Of a DNA stretch of 64,000 nucleotides, positions 33,091 through 45,022 are shown in pieces; the first letter of the stretch is position 1, and each line of letters starts with the position of its first letter. The DNA is from Pseudomonas sp. MRSN 12121 (GTDB taxonomy: Bacteria > Pseudomonadota > Gammaproteobacteria > Pseudomonadales > Pseudomonadaceae): positions 2,937,388-3,001,387 of the forward strand of contig NZ_CP010892.1 of NCBI RefSeq assembly GCF_000931465.1, given 5' to 3'. The position numbers were made by a program, and so were the translations under genes. The notes below the pieces were generated by a model. The model saw nothing but the letters and a program-made list of their open reading frames with translations. It ran no database searches and was not told where the DNA came from.

Positions 33091-33936
33091 ATGACTTCGC
33101 AAACCCCTTTCAAACGTGTCTGGCTGATCACCGGGGCTTCCCGCGGCATCGGCGCCAGGATCACCGCCGCGGCCCTGGCCCATGGCGATGCGGTGGTGGC
33201 TACCGCGCGCAATGCCCAGTCGCTCATCGAGCGTTTCGGTGCGCAGCCGGGCCTGCTCGCCGCGCAGCTGGACGTCACCGACGAGGCCCAGGCCCGGGAG
33301 GTGGCGCAGAGCGCTGTCGAGCGCTTCGGCCGCATCGATGTGCTGGTCAACAATGCCGGTTTCGGCCTGCTCGGCGCGGTGGAAGAGGCCAGCAGCGAGG
33401 AAATCCGCCGGGTCTATGAAACCAATGTGTTCGGCCTGCTCAACGTGACCCGCGGGGTGCTGGCGCACATGCGCGCCGCCCGCAGCGGCCATGTGATCAA
33501 TATCTCTTCGATCGGCGGCTATCAATCGGGGGCGGGCTACGGCGTCTACTGCTCGACCAAGTTCGCTGTCGAAGGCCTGAGCGAAGCCTTGCACAGCGAG
33601 CTGGCGCCCCTGGGGGTGAAGGTCACGGTGGTGGAGCCGGGCTACTTCCGCACCGACTTTCTCGACGGCAATTCATTGCTGGAATCGCCCGCCCGCATCG
33701 CTGACTACGAGCCGACCGTCGGCCTGGTGCGGCAGCAGGCCAAGGCCTACAACCAGCAGCAGCCGGGCGACCCGGACAAGCTGGCGCAGGCGATGATCGC
33801 CCTGGTCGAGGCACAGCAACCGCCGCTGCGCCTGCCCCTGGGCACCGACACCCTGGCGGCCATCGCGGCGAAGAACGCCTATGTCGAGGAGGAAACCGCC
33901 ACCTGGCGGGCGCTGTCGGCCTCCACCGACTTCTGA
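33091..33936 (+). CDS. Short-chain dehydrogenase/reductase
   Basis: A 281-residue classical SDR. The cofactor motif is TGASRGIG (residues 14-21), followed by NNAGFG, a serine in INISSIGG, and the catalytic Y153-x-x-x-K157 in VYCSTK. It should be an NAD(P)-dependent oxidoreductase of a small alcohol or ketone. An AAGG site precedes the ATG. The divergent LysR gene probably controls it. The substrate is unknown. Confidence 0.92.
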   Translation: MTSQTPFKRVWLITGASRGIGARITAAALAHGDAVVATARNAQSLIERFGAQPGLLAAQLDVTDEAQAREVAQSAVERFGRIDVLVNNAGFGLLGAVEEASSEEIRRVYETNVFGLLNVTRGVLAHMRAARSGHVINISSIGGYQSGAGYGVYCSTKFAVEGLSEALHSELAPLGVKVTVVEPGYFRTDFLDGNSLLESPARIADYEPTVGLVRQQAKAYNQQQPGDPDKLAQAMIALVEAQQPPLRLPLGTDTLAAIAAKNAYVEEETATWRALSASTDF

Positions 33937-34186
33937 TCGCCGCGGCGCCCACAGGCCACTCTGTTCCAGGCGAGGCGGTCCGGCCCGTGGGCATGACCGG
34001 CGGTCGTAGAATCGGGCCCGGCCGGCAAACTGCGCTTAGCTCAAGGGGGGCGTCTGCGCGGCGCGTGGAACCGGCAGGAGGCAGGCGCGGCTTGCCCGTC
34101 GGTCGGAAGTTGCGCCCGCAGCCTGCCAGGGAGGGCGATTGTCGGGAGTCAAGGCGCCGACGGCCGCTCTAACGGAAATACCCGCA

Positions 34187-34771
34187 ATGGAGTGTGCGAT
34201 GTTTTCCCCAGACAAGATTGCCCAGGCACCGGCCCAGGTGCCTGCTGCCGAGACGGACGAGCCGTCCCGGCAACGGTTGCGCGAGCAGAACCGCCGGGCC
34301 GAGCAGGAACTGGCCGCGGTGCAGGTGGCCAACCTCGACCGGCTGACGCTGTTGCCCAATCGCCATGGGTTCGCGGTACTGGCGGGCGATGCGCTGCGCG
34401 CCTGCCGGGACCTGCATTGCCCGGCGACCCTGTTGCTGTTCGACCTTGACGACCTGCACCGCATCAGCGGCGCCTACGGCCGGGACGAAGGCGAGGCGGC
34501 GCTGAAAACCTTCGCCGATGGCTTGCGCATCGCCTTTCGCGAAAGCGATGTGGTCGGACACCTGGAGTACTCGCGTTTCGCGGTGCTGCTGAGTGGCTCG
34601 GAGCGGGTCGAAAAGCTGGCGATCATCGCGCGCCTGCAGGAGATTCTCGCCGAGCGCACCAGCACCTCGCAGCGCGCCTACAGCCTCAGCTTCAGCATCG
34701 GCCAGATCGAGTTCGCCCCGGACCAGCCCGTGGATGTCGAAGGCCTGCTGGCCCGGGCCGGCCAGCCCTGA
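34187..34771 (+). CDS. Degenerate GGDEF-domain protein
   Basis: A 194-residue protein. A coiled N-terminus (EPSRQRLREQNRRAEQELAAVQ) leads into a GGDEF fold (LDRLTLLPNRHGF, LLLFDLDDLHRISGAYG, RFAVLLSG). The signature loop aligns to EYSRF (residues 127-131) instead of GGDEF, so diguanylate cyclase activity is unlikely. No EAL domain or c-di-GMP I-site (RxxD) is evident at the usual place. It may act by protein contacts. The start is uncertain: ATG 34199 and a TTG at 34139 are alternatives. Upstream, 33937-34186 (250 bp) shows nothing I can support. Confidence 0.8.
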   Translation: MECAMFSPDKIAQAPAQVPAAETDEPSRQRLREQNRRAEQELAAVQVANLDRLTLLPNRHGFAVLAGDALRACRDLHCPATLLLFDLDDLHRISGAYGRDEGEAALKTFADGLRIAFRESDVVGHLEYSRFAVLLSGSERVEKLAIIARLQEILAERTSTSQRAYSLSFSIGQIEFAPDQPVDVEGLLARAGQP

Positions 34772-34786
34772 GGCACGCGGGGAGGG

Positions 34787-35257
34787 TTATTCCTCGGCGT
34801 CCGGCGGCCCGGCGAGGCGTTTGCGCAGCTCGGTGACAACCCGTAGGGCGGTACGGATCTCTTCCTCCTCAAGCCCGGCCGACAGCTCGTTGACCAGCGG
34901 GGTATACAGGCCGATGGCCTGGTTGAAGGCGGTCGTGCCCTTGTCGGTCAGGGTCACCAGTTGCGCGCGCCGGTGATGCGGGTTGGGCTCGAAGGTCACC
35001 AGGCCTTCCCTGGCCAGGTCGTTGACGATGCGCTGCACGTTCTGGCGGTTGGCTTCCAGGTCGCGGGCCAGCCAGGCCACCGGCTGCGGCCGCTGCGCCG
35101 CGACGATTGCGCCGAGGATCTGCCAGCGGGCGCTGGTCAGCCCCAGGGGCGCGACGATCCGGTCGCCCCAGGCCAGCGTCTGATTGCTGGCGCGGAACAT
35201 GCCCAGGATGAAGTCGGTCAGGGCGGCTCCGGCCGAGGTGGGTTCAGGTGGGTGCAT
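34787..35257 (-). CDS. MarR-family transcriptional regulator
   Basis: A 156-residue regulator starting MHPPEPTSAG. The winged helix is visible in LTSARWQILGAIVAAQRPQPVAWLARDLEANRQNVQRIVNDLAREGLVTF (in parts) with the wing PNPHHRRAQLVTLTDKG. The start at 35257 is preferred because an upstream ATG pair at 35302/35305 lies inside the operator. It is divergent from an antibiotic-biosynthesis-monooxygenase-type gene, and a TTGACA/TGTCAA palindrome sits between. Confidence 0.9.
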   Translation of the reverse strand: MHPPEPTSAGAALTDFILGMFRASNQTLAWGDRIVAPLGLTSARWQILGAIVAAQRPQPVAWLARDLEANRQNVQRIVNDLAREGLVTFEPNPHHRRAQLVTLTDKGTTAFNQAIGLYTPLVNELSAGLEEEEIRTALRVVTELRKRLAGPPDAEE

Positions 35258-35295
35258 AAGGTCGATATCCGGATAAATTGATGCTTTAAGCCAAG

Positions 35296-35313
35296 TTGAC
35301 ATCATGGTGTCAA
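35296..35313. promoter_or_regulatory. MarR operator candidate
   Basis: TTGACA, six bases, TGTCAA: an 18-bp near-perfect palindrome, 39 bp from the MarR start and 46 bp before the monooxygenase gene. Size and symmetry fit MarR binding. Confidence 0.6.
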
Positions 35314-35358
35314 TATAGCAATGTGGTGGCGTTTTATTTCTCACACCTGGAGTACGCC

Positions 35359-35727
35359 ATGTCTTTGATTCGTCCCCTGGACCCCGCTTTTCCGATCGAA
35401 CGCCAGATTGCCCTCGACGCCTCGTCGGTGGTCCTGGTCAATGTCTTTACCCTGGACCCGGCCGATGAACCGGTCTTTCTCCAGGCCTGGCAAGCCGATG
35501 CCGGCTTCATGCGGCAGCAGCCGGGGTTCATCTCCACCCAACTGCATCGCGCCATCGGCGACAGCCCGACCTACCTCAACTACGCCGTCTGGGAGTCCAA
35601 CGCGCATTTCCGGGCGGCGTTCAGCCATCCCGAGTTCAGGGCCAGCCTCGCGGCCTATCCGTCCTCCGCGGTGGCTTCCCCGCACCTGTTCCAGAAGGTC
35701 GCGGTGCCGGGGATCTGCGTCGCCTAG
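35359..35727 (+). CDS. Antibiotic biosynthesis monooxygenase (ABM) domain protein
   Basis: A 122-residue protein with a single ferredoxin-like ABM domain: VVLVNVFTLDPADEPVFLQAWQADAGFMRQQPGFISTQLHRAI in parts and LNYAVWESNAHFRAAF. Such proteins oxidise or degrade small aromatic or haem-like molecules, often as dimers. GGAG precedes the ATG. The divergent MarR protein and shared operator suggest induction by a toxic aromatic compound. Confidence 0.88.
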   Translation: MSLIRPLDPAFPIERQIALDASSVVLVNVFTLDPADEPVFLQAWQADAGFMRQQPGFISTQLHRAIGDSPTYLNYAVWESNAHFRAAFSHPEFRASLAAYPSSAVASPHLFQKVAVPGICVA

Positions 35728-35766
35728 ACCGGATCACGGCACCTTCGAACCAGGCCCGGACGGTGC

Positions 35767-37374
<1,608 letters not shown>

Positions 37375-37375
37375 C

Positions 37376-38395
37376 TCATTTCCTCGGGTCGAAGGCATCG
37401 CGAGCGGACTCGCCGATGAACACCAGCAGGCTCAGCATGATCGCCAGCACGGCGAACGCGCTGATGCCCAGCCAGGGCGCCTGCAGGTTGGATTTGCCTT
37501 GGGCCACCAGTTCGCCCAGGGACGGCGCGCCGGGTGGCAGGCCGAACCCGAGGAAGTCGAGGGCGGTCAGGGTGCCGATGGCGCCGGTGAGGATGAACGG
37601 CATGAAGGTCATGGTCGAGACCATGGCGTTGGGCAGGATGTGGCGGAACATGATCGCGCCGTTCTGCATGCCCAGGGCGCGGGCGGCGCGCACGTATTCC
37701 AGGTTGCGCCCGCGCAGGAACTCGGCGCGCACCACGTCCACCAGGCTCATCCAGGAGAACAGCAGCATGATTCCCAGCAGCCACCAGAAGTTCGGCTGCA
37801 CGAAGCTGGCGAGGATGATCAGCAGGTAGAGCACCGGCAGCCCGGACCAGATTTCCAGGAAGCGCTGCCCGGCCAGGTCGACCCAGCCGCCGTAGAAGCC
37901 CTGCAGGGCCCCGGCGATGACGCCGATGATCGAGCTGAGCACGGTCAGGGTCAGGGCGAACAGCACCGACACCCGGAAGCCGTAGATGACCCGCGCCAGC
38001 ACGTCGCGGCCCTGGTCGTCGGTGCCCAACAGGTTGTCCGCCGAGGGTGGCGCCGGGGCCGGCACTTTCAGGTCGTAGTTGATGCTCTGGTAGCTGAAGC
38101 GGATCGGCGCCCACAGCACCCAGGCGTCCTTGGCCGCCAGCAGCTCGCGGATGTACGGGCTCTTGTAGTTGGCTTCGAGGGGGAATTCGCCGCCGAAGGT
38201 GGTTTCCGGGTAGCGCTTGAGCGCCGGGAAGTACCAGCCGTCGTCGTAGTGCACCACCAGCGGCTTGTCGTTGGCGATCAGCTCGGCGCCCAGGCTGGCG
38301 CCGAACAGCAGCAGGAACAGCCACAGCGACCACCAGCCGCGCTTGTTGGCCTTGAACAGCTCGTAGCGCCGGCGATTGAGGGGGGACAGGTTCAT
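37376..38395 (-). CDS. nppC: Peptide ABC transporter permease (NppC/YejE)
   Basis: A 339-residue inner-membrane permease with about six helices. A long periplasmic loop follows the first helix (residues 40-130, DNLLGTDDQGRDVLARVIYGFRVS at its end) and the EAA-type loop RAARALGMQNGAIMFRHILPN binds the ATPase. It is tightly packed between nppD and nppB with 1-bp spacings, so all are co-transcribed. Confidence 0.92.
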   Translation of the reverse strand: MNLSPLNRRRYELFKANKRGWWSLWLFLLLFGASLGAELIANDKPLVVHYDDGWYFPALKRYPETTFGGEFPLEANYKSPYIRELLAAKDAWVLWAPIRFSYQSINYDLKVPAPAPPSADNLLGTDDQGRDVLARVIYGFRVSVLFALTLTVLSSIIGVIAGALQGFYGGWVDLAGQRFLEIWSGLPVLYLLIILASFVQPNFWWLLGIMLLFSWMSLVDVVRAEFLRGRNLEYVRAARALGMQNGAIMFRHILPNAMVSTMTFMPFILTGAIGTLTALDFLGFGLPPGAPSLGELVAQGKSNLQAPWLGISAFAVLAIMLSLLVFIGESARDAFDPRK

Positions 38396-38396
38396 C

Positions 38397-39470
38397 TCAA
38401 TGCTCCCGGCTTTCGAAGTCGATGCGTGGGTCGACCAGGGTGTAGGTCAGGTCGCCGATCAGTTTCACCACCAGCCCCAGCAGGGTGAAGATGAACAGGG
38501 TGCCGAACACCACCGGGTAATCGCGGTTGATCGCCGCCTCGAAGCTCATCAGGCCCAGGCCGTCGAGGGAGAAGATCACCTCCACCAGCAGGGAGCCGGT
38601 GAAGAAGATGCCGATGAAGGCCGCGGGAAAGCCGGCGATCACCAGCAGCATGGCATTGCGGAACACGTGGCCGTAGAGCACGCGCCGGCGGGTCAGGCCC
38701 TTGGCCTTGGCGGTGATCACGTACTGCTTGTTGATCTCGTCGAGGAAGCTGTTCTTGGTCAGCAGGGTCATGGTGGCGAAGTTGCCGATCACCAGCGCGG
38801 TCACCGGCAGGGCCAGGTGCCAGAAGTAGTCGAGGATCTTGCCGCCCCAGCTCAACTGGTCGAAGTTGTTCGAGGTCAGGCCGCGCAACGGGAACCAGTC
38901 GAAATAACTGCCGCCGGCGAACATCACGATCAGCAGGATGGCGAACAGGAACGCCGGGATCGCGTAGCCGACGATGATCGCCGAGCTGGTCCAGACGTCG
39001 AAGTGGCTGCCGTGGCGGGTGGCCTTGGCGATCCCCAGGGGGATCGACACCAGGTACATGATCAGGGTGCTCCACAGGCCCAGGGAGATCGACACCGGGA
39101 GTTTCTCGCGGATCAGGTCGACCACCTTGGCATCGCGGAAGAAGCTGTCGCCGAAATCCAGGGTGGCGTAGTTCTTGATCATGATCCACAGGCGTTCCGG
39201 CGCCGACTTGTCGAAGCCGTACATCTTCTCGATTTCCTTGACCAGGGCCGGGTCCAGGCCCTGGGCGCCGCGGTAGCTGGAACCGGCCACCGAGACCTCG
39301 GCGCCGCCGCCGGCGATCCGGCTGGTGGCGCCCTCGAAGCCTTCGAGCTTGGCGATCATCTGTTCCACCGGGCCGCCGGGCGCGGCCTGGATGATCACGA
39401 AGTTGATCAGTAGGATGCCGAACAGGGTGGGGATGATCAGCAGCAGGCGCCGCAGAATATAGGCCAGCAT
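38397..39470 (-). CDS. nppB: Peptide ABC transporter permease (NppB/YejB)
   Basis: A 357-residue permease, the DppB-type partner: [37 protein letters not shown] in parts, then the EAA loop [23 protein letters not shown]. It forms the membrane channel with NppC. It lies 1 bp from its neighbours on both sides. Confidence 0.93.
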   Translation of the reverse strand: MLAYILRRLLLIIPTLFGILLINFVIIQAAPGGPVEQMIAKLEGFEGATSRIAGGGAEVSVAGSSYRGAQGLDPALVKEIEKMYGFDKSAPERLWIMIKNYATLDFGDSFFRDAKVVDLIREKLPVSISLGLWSTLIMYLVSIPLGIAKATRHGSHFDVWTSSAIIVGYAIPAFLFAILLIVMFAGGSYFDWFPLRGLTSNNFDQLSWGGKILDYFWHLALPVTALVIGNFATMTLLTKNSFLDEINKQYVITAKAKGLTRRRVLYGHVFRNAMLLVIAGFPAAFIGIFFTGSLLVEVIFSLDGLGLMSFEAAINRDYPVVFGTLFIFTLLGLVVKLIGDLTYTLVDPRIDFESREH

Positions 39471-39471
39471 C

Positions 39472-41316
39472 TTATTGCTCCACGCCGTCGGGGGCGGCCT
39501 GCGAGTGGGTGTCCGGGGTCACGGCCGGCGTGGCGTCGGGCTTGATCCACCAGGTCTGGGTGCCGATGTCGTACTTGGGCGAGACCTTCGGGTGCCCCAG
39601 GTGGTCCCAGTAGGCCACGCGCCAGGTCTTGATGTGCCAGTTGGGAATCACGTAGTAGCCCCATTGCAGCACCCGGTCCAGGGCGCGGGCATGGGTCACC
39701 AGGCTGTGGCGCGAGTCGGCGTTGATCAGGTCTTCCACCAGGGCGTCGATGGTCGGGTCCTTGAGGCCGATGAAGTTGCGGCTGCCGGGATTGTCGGCGC
39801 TGGAGGACTTCCAGTATTCGCGCTGTTCGTTACCCGGTGAATTGGATTGCGGGAAGCTGCCGACCACCATGTCGAAGTCCCGCGAGCGCAGGCGGTTGAT
39901 GTACTGCGACACGTCGACCCGGCGGATCACCAGGTCGATGCCCAGGTCCGCGAGGTTGCGCTTGAACGGCAGCAGCACGCGCTCGAATTCGGTCTGGGCC
40001 AGCAGGAACTCGATCACCACCGGCTTGCCCTGGGCGTCGACCATCTTGTCGTCGACGATGCGCCAGCCGGCTTCCTGCAGCAATTGATAGGCCTGGCGCT
40101 GCTGCGAGCGGATCATCCCGCTGCCGTCGCACATCGACGGCTGGAAGGCCTCGGTGAACACCGGGTCGGGGATCTTGCCGCGCAGCGGTTCGAGGATCGC
40201 CAGCTCGTCGGCGCCCGGCAGCCCGGTGGCGGCCATTTCCGAGTTCTCGAAGTAGCTGCGGGTGCGGGTGTAGGCGCCGTTGAACAGCTGCTTGTTGGTC
40301 CACTCGAAGTCCAGCAGCAGGCTCAGGGCCTTGCGCACCCGCACGTCCTGGAACAGCGGCCGGCGCAGGTTGTAGACGAAGCCCTGCATGCCGGTGGGGT
40401 TGCCGTTGGGGATCTGTTCCTTGATCAGCCGGCCTTCGGCCACGGCCGGGACGTTGTAGGCGTTGGCCCAGTTCTTCGCGCTGATTTCCAGCCAGTAGTC
40501 GAACTGCCCGGCCTTGAGCGCTTCCAGGGCCACGGTGTTGTCGCGGAAGTAGTCGGTGGTCATGACGTCGAAGTTGAACTGGCCGCGGTTGATCGGCAGG
40601 TCCCGGGCCCAGTAGTCCTTGACCCGCTCGTAGCGCACCGAGCGCCCGGCCTTCACTTCGGCCACCTTGTACGGGCCGCTGCCGAGGGGCATTTCCAGGT
40701 TGCCCTTGGCGAAGTCGCGGTGTTCCCACCAGTGCTTGGGCAGCACCGGCAACTGGCCGAGAATCAGCGGCAGCTCGCGATTGTTGGTGTGCTTGAACTT
40801 GAACAGCACCTTGAGCGGGTCTTCGGCGATCACCTCGTCGACGTCGGCGTAGTAGCCACGGTACATCGGCGCGCCGGCCTTCATCAGGGTCTGGAAGCTG
40901 AACACCACATCTTCGGCATGGATCGGGTGGCCATCGTGGAAGCGCGCCTCGGGGCGCAGGTAGAAGCGCACCCAGCTGTTGTCCGGGGCCTTCTCGATCT
41001 TGCCGGCGACCAGGCCGTACTCGGTGAAGGGTTCGTCCAGGCTCTGGCGCATCAGGGTGTCGTAGATCAGGCCGATGTTGTCCGCCGGCACGCCTTTGTT
41101 GATGAACGGGTTGAGGCTGTCGAAGCCGCCGAAGCCGGCCTCGCGGAAGGTGCCGCCCTTGGGCGCGTCCGGGTTGACGTAGTCGAAGTGCTGGAAGTTC
41201 GCCGGGTACTTCGGCGGTTCGTTGTACAGGGTCAGGGCGTGTTGCGGGGCAGCCTGGGCGAGGCAGGCGACGCCCGTCAGCAGCACGGCGCCGGCCCGCA
41301 GGAGCAGGGGCATCAT
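39472..41316 (-). CDS. nppA2: Periplasmic peptide-binding protein (NppA2/YejA-like)
   Basis: A 614-residue substrate-binding protein. A signal peptide ([22 protein letters not shown]) precedes the family 5 solute-binding fold with [26 protein letters not shown]. Its ATGATG overlaps the stop of the first binding protein. Two similar binding proteins in tandem are characteristic of the npp operon. Confidence 0.92.
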   Translation of the reverse strand: MMPLLLRAGAVLLTGVACLAQAAPQHALTLYNEPPKYPANFQHFDYVNPDAPKGGTFREAGFGGFDSLNPFINKGVPADNIGLIYDTLMRQSLDEPFTEYGLVAGKIEKAPDNSWVRFYLRPEARFHDGHPIHAEDVVFSFQTLMKAGAPMYRGYYADVDEVIAEDPLKVLFKFKHTNNRELPLILGQLPVLPKHWWEHRDFAKGNLEMPLGSGPYKVAEVKAGRSVRYERVKDYWARDLPINRGQFNFDVMTTDYFRDNTVALEALKAGQFDYWLEISAKNWANAYNVPAVAEGRLIKEQIPNGNPTGMQGFVYNLRRPLFQDVRVRKALSLLLDFEWTNKQLFNGAYTRTRSYFENSEMAATGLPGADELAILEPLRGKIPDPVFTEAFQPSMCDGSGMIRSQQRQAYQLLQEAGWRIVDDKMVDAQGKPVVIEFLLAQTEFERVLLPFKRNLADLGIDLVIRRVDVSQYINRLRSRDFDMVVGSFPQSNSPGNEQREYWKSSSADNPGSRNFIGLKDPTIDALVEDLINADSRHSLVTHARALDRVLQWGYYVIPNWHIKTWRVAYWDHLGHPKVSPKYDIGTQTWWIKPDATPAVTPDTHSQAAPDGVEQ

Positions 41317-43142
41317 TGGGCTTTCTCCAGAGACTTCAGCCACCAGGCGCTCAGGCCCAGCTGGTAGGGCGGCGTGGTGACGAAGGCGAACCGGTTGCGG
41401 TACGCCAGACGATGATAGTTGAGGTACCAGTTGGGGATGATGTAGTGCTGCCACAGCAGCACTCGATCCAGGGCCCGACCGGCGGCCAGTTGTTCGTCGC
41501 GGCTTTGCGCGGCGAGCAGTTGTTCCAGCAGGTGATCGACGATGGGGTTGGCGATGCCCGCGTAGTTCTTGCTGCCCTTGACCCCGACCTGGCTGGAGTG
41601 GAAGTACTGCCACTGTTCCAGGCCCGGGCTCAGGGTCTGGTTGAGGATCATGAGGATCATGTCGAAGTCGAACTGGTCCAGGCGCTGCTTGTACTGCGCC
41701 CGGTCCACGGTACGCAGGCGCGCGTCGATGCCGATGCTGGCCAGGTTCTCGACGTAGGGCTGGAGGATTCGCTCCAGGTTCGGGTTGACCAGCAGCACCT
41801 CGAAGCGCAGCGGTTGCCCGGCGGCGTTGACCAGGCGCTGGCCGTTGAGCTTCCAGCCGGCTTCGGCCAGCAGGCCCAGGGCACGGCGCAGGGTCGCGCG
41901 CGGGATGCCGCGGCCGTCGGTCTGCGGCAGGCTGAAGGGCTGGGTGAAGAGTTCGGCGGGCAATTGCTCGCGGTAGGGCGAAAGCAGCAGCCATTCATGG
42001 CCCACCGGCAGGCCCGTGGCGGAGAACTCGCTGTTCGGGTAGTAGCTCGTCGCGCGCTTGTAGGCGCCGCTGAACAGGGCGCGGTTGGTCCACTCGAAGT
42101 CGAACATCAGGCCCAGGGCCTCGCGCACCTTGCGGTCGGCGAAGGTGGCCCGGCGGCCGTTCATGAACAGGCCCTGGGTCTGGGTGGGAATCTGGTGCGC
42201 GACCTGCGCCTTGATGATGTCGCCGCGGTTGACCGCCGGAAAGTTGTAGCCGTTGGCCCAGTTCTTCGCCTGGTGCTCGATATAAATGTCGAACTCGCCG
42301 GCCTTGAAGGCTTCGAAGGCCACGTCGCTGTCGCGGTAGAACTCCACCGCGACCTTGTTGAAATTGTTGAAGCCGCGATTGACCGGCAGGTCCTTGCCCC
42401 AATAGTCCTTGACCCGCTCGAATACCAGCGAGCGTCCCGGCTGCACCCGGGTGATGCGGTAGGGGCCGCTGCCCAGCGGCGGCTCGAAGGTGGTGGCCTT
42501 GAAGTCGCGGTCCTTCCAGTAATGCTGCGGCAGCACCGGCAGCTCGCCCAGGCGCAGGATCAGCAGCGGGTTGCCGGAGCGCTTGAACACGAAACGGATG
42601 CGCCGCGGGCCGAGGATGTCCACCCGCTGCACTTCCTGCAGGTTGGTGCGGTATTGCGGATGGCCTTCCTTGAGCAGCAGCCGGTAGGAGAACGCCACAT
42701 CGCGGGCGGTGATCGGCTGGCCGTCGTGGAAACGCGCCTCGGGGCGCAGGTTGAACACCACCCAGCTGCGGTCTTCGCTGTATTCGACGGAACGGGCGAT
42801 CAGGCCGTAGCTGGAGGTCGGCTCGTCGCCGGACGGCGCGTACTGGCCGGTGCCGACCATCAGCGGCTCGTTCAGCTCGTTGACCCCGTATTGCAGGAAG
42901 TTCGGCGTGGCGACCGGGCTGGTGCCCTTGAAGGTGTAGGGATTGAGGGTGTCGAAGGTGCCGAACGCCATCACCCGCAAGGTGCCGCCTTTGGGCGCGG
43001 CGGGGTTGACCCAGTCGTAATGGGTGAACTTGGCGGGGTACTTGAGCGTGCCGAACTGCGCGTAACCATGACTTTCAGTGATCGTTGCGCTTGCGGGAAA
43101 GCTCAAGGCCAGACTGATGAGGGACAGGAGGAGGGGACGCAT
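41313..43142 (-). CDS. nppA1: Periplasmic peptide-binding protein (NppA1/YejA-like)
   Basis: A 609-residue binding protein, first of the five-gene importer operon. A signal peptide (MRPLLLSLISLALSFPASA) is followed by YDWVNPAAPKGGTLRVMAFG. Start 43142 is favoured over an upstream ATG 51 codons earlier because it opens a normal signal peptide; its ribosome site is weak. It shares the family with NppA2 and may have a different peptide range. Confidence 0.92.
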   Translation of the reverse strand: MRPLLLSLISLALSFPASATITESHGYAQFGTLKYPAKFTHYDWVNPAAPKGGTLRVMAFGTFDTLNPYTFKGTSPVATPNFLQYGVNELNEPLMVGTGQYAPSGDEPTSSYGLIARSVEYSEDRSWVVFNLRPEARFHDGQPITARDVAFSYRLLLKEGHPQYRTNLQEVQRVDILGPRRIRFVFKRSGNPLLILRLGELPVLPQHYWKDRDFKATTFEPPLGSGPYRITRVQPGRSLVFERVKDYWGKDLPVNRGFNNFNKVAVEFYRDSDVAFEAFKAGEFDIYIEHQAKNWANGYNFPAVNRGDIIKAQVAHQIPTQTQGLFMNGRRATFADRKVREALGLMFDFEWTNRALFSGAYKRATSYYPNSEFSATGLPVGHEWLLLSPYREQLPAELFTQPFSLPQTDGRGIPRATLRRALGLLAEAGWKLNGQRLVNAAGQPLRFEVLLVNPNLERILQPYVENLASIGIDARLRTVDRAQYKQRLDQFDFDMILMILNQTLSPGLEQWQYFHSSQVGVKGSKNYAGIANPIVDHLLEQLLAAQSRDEQLAAGRALDRVLLWQHYIIPNWYLNYHRLAYRNRFAFVTTPPYQLGLSAWWLKSLEKAQ

Positions 43143-43230
43143 CAAGTCAGAGATCCGATCCAGACGGCTTGGGCTTTTTGTGCTCCGTACAGTAACAGCT
43201 TGTATCGACAGGAAAAAGGCCGTCCGCTGC

Positions 43231-43459
43231 CGACGGGAATCCTGTAGCCGCTGCCGAGCCGCAGGCGAGGCTGCGATCGGGGCGCAGCCCCGCAAGGCGG
43301 TGTGATGGGTGTTCGGCGGTGCCTGGCCTGGCGCCCGCTATGCGGTCGTTCGCAGCCTCGCTGGCGCTCGACAGCGGCTACAGGTATCGACGGGAATCCC
43401 GTAGCCGCTGCCGAGCCGCAGGCGAGGCTGCGATCGGGGCGCAGCCCCGCCAGGCGCGG
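43231..43459. repeat. Direct and inverted REP-like repeats upstream of npp
   Basis: Two near-identical 70-bp copies (43231-43300 and 43388-43459), both containing GTAGCCGCTGCCGAGCCGCA, with an inverted related unit ending gacagcggctacag between (43325-43382). They occupy most of the 335-bp gap between nppA1 and mltD. Stable hairpins are expected. Confidence 0.8.
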
Positions 43460-43477
43460 CGATGAATGGCCTGGCGA

Positions 43478-44923
43478 TCAATGAGGCAGGTAGACGGTCA
43501 GCATCTGGCCTGGCTTGAGGGCCTGGCCGGCGCGGGGGTTCCAGCGCTTGAGGTGCTGCATCTCGACGTTGAAGCGCTTGGCCACCATGTACAGCGAGTC
43601 GCCTTGCTTGACCTTGTACTGGGTCGACTTCTTGTCGGCCTTGGCCACCAGGGTCTTCTTGCCGGACGCCTTGGCGCTGGTCCGCGCCTTGCTGGTGTCC
43701 TGCATGACCAGGGTCTGGCCGACCTTGAGCCGGTTGCCGCTCAGCTTGTTCCAGCGTTGCAGGTCCTTGACCTCGACCTTGTTGGCCTTGGCGATCTGCG
43801 CGAGGTTGTCGCCACGCTTGACCCGGTAGTTGCGCTTGGCCTGGGCCATTTCGCGACTGTCGGCACCCTCGAACACCGGCTTGAACGAACGCTGGCTGAT
43901 CAGTTCCTCGGGTTTCATGGTCGACAGGCTGGCGCTCAACAACTGCGCCTTGGACGTCGGCACCAGCAGGTGCTGGGGACCGTCGATGGTGGTGCGCTGC
44001 TTGAAGGCCGGATTGAGCTGGAACAGCTCGTCCTCGTCGATGTTCGCCACCGCGGCGACCTTGGACAGGTCCATGCGCTGGTTGATCTCGACGACCTGGA
44101 AGTAAGGTTCGTTGGCGATCGGGTTCAGGTTCACGCCATAGGCTTCGGGCGCCAGTACTACCTGGGACAGGGCCAGCAGCTTGGGCACATAGGCCTGGGT
44201 TTCCGCCGGTAGCGGCAGGTTCCAGTAGTCGGTGGGCAGGCCCAGCTTCTCGTTGCGCTCGATGGCCCGGCTCACCGTGCCTTCGCCGGCGTTGTAGGCC
44301 GCCAGGGCCAGCAGCCAGTCGCCGTTGAACATGTCGTGCAGGCGGGTCAGGTAATCCATGGCCGCGGTGGTCGACGCGGTGATATCGCGACGGCCATCGT
44401 AGAAGCGGGTCTGGCGCAGGTTGAAGGAACGACCGGTGGACGGGATGAACTGCCAGAGGCCTACCGCGTCGGCCCGGGAATAGGCCATCGGGTTGTAGGC
44501 GCTCTCGATCACTGGCAGCAGGGCCAGCTCCAGCGGCATGTTGCGTTCTTCAAGACGCTCGACGATGTAATGAATGTAGAGGCTGCCGCGTTCGCTGGCG
44601 TTCTCGAGAAAGGAGGGGTTGCTGGCGAACCACAGGCGCTGTTGTTCGATGCGCGGGTTGACGCCGATGCCGTCCTGCAGCTGGAAACCGTCGCGCATCC
44701 GCGCCCAGACGTCCTGGGGGGCCTGCGGGCTGGGTTTGTCACTCAGCCAGATGGGTTTCTGCTTGATGCGGGCGTTGAAATTCTGGGTGTGCGAAGCGTC
44801 GGTTTGCGGGACGTGGCTCGTGCTTTGACAGCCCGCCAGGGTGGCGGACACAGCCACCGCGATGGCTTGGGCCAACCGCGTCAATGCGTCTGAATTGATG
44901 GATTTACGAATAGATGACGACAT
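43478..44923 (-). CDS. mltD: Membrane-bound lytic transglycosylase D (MltD)
   Basis: A 481-residue lipoprotein that cleaves peptidoglycan glycan strands. The lipobox SATLAGC puts it in the outer membrane. The SLT domain has the catalytic ALLPVIESAYNPMAYSRADAVGLWQF (in parts; Glu in VIES) and later YNAGEGTV. Two LysM domains follow: YRVKRGDNLAQIAK and YKVKQGDSLYMVAK. Start 44923 was chosen over an ATG eight codons upstream. Its place before gloB matches P. aeruginosa PA1812. Confidence 0.95.
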   Translation of the reverse strand: MSSSIRKSINSDALTRLAQAIAVAVSATLAGCQSTSHVPQTDASHTQNFNARIKQKPIWLSDKPSPQAPQDVWARMRDGFQLQDGIGVNPRIEQQRLWFASNPSFLENASERGSLYIHYIVERLEERNMPLELALLPVIESAYNPMAYSRADAVGLWQFIPSTGRSFNLRQTRFYDGRRDITASTTAAMDYLTRLHDMFNGDWLLALAAYNAGEGTVSRAIERNEKLGLPTDYWNLPLPAETQAYVPKLLALSQVVLAPEAYGVNLNPIANEPYFQVVEINQRMDLSKVAAVANIDEDELFQLNPAFKQRTTIDGPQHLLVPTSKAQLLSASLSTMKPEELISQRSFKPVFEGADSREMAQAKRNYRVKRGDNLAQIAKANKVEVKDLQRWNKLSGNRLKVGQTLVMQDTSKARTSAKASGKKTLVAKADKKSTQYKVKQGDSLYMVAKRFNVEMQHLKRWNPRAGQALKPGQMLTVYLPH

Positions 44924-45022
44924 TGGCTGGAAGTAAGTTCCGGGCAAAAATGTCGGGCGATTCTAGAAAGCGCACCCGGTGCGGTCAACCATTCAGAATT
45001 TTCGTATCAGCCCGCCACCTGC

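Noticed and set aside
41316..43247. 643-codon open frame on the plus strand
   Set aside because: Antisense to nppA1, with no family motifs.
43231..43459. CRISPR-like repeats
   Set aside because: Only two direct copies with an inverted one between; the pattern fits REP elements, not regular spacers.
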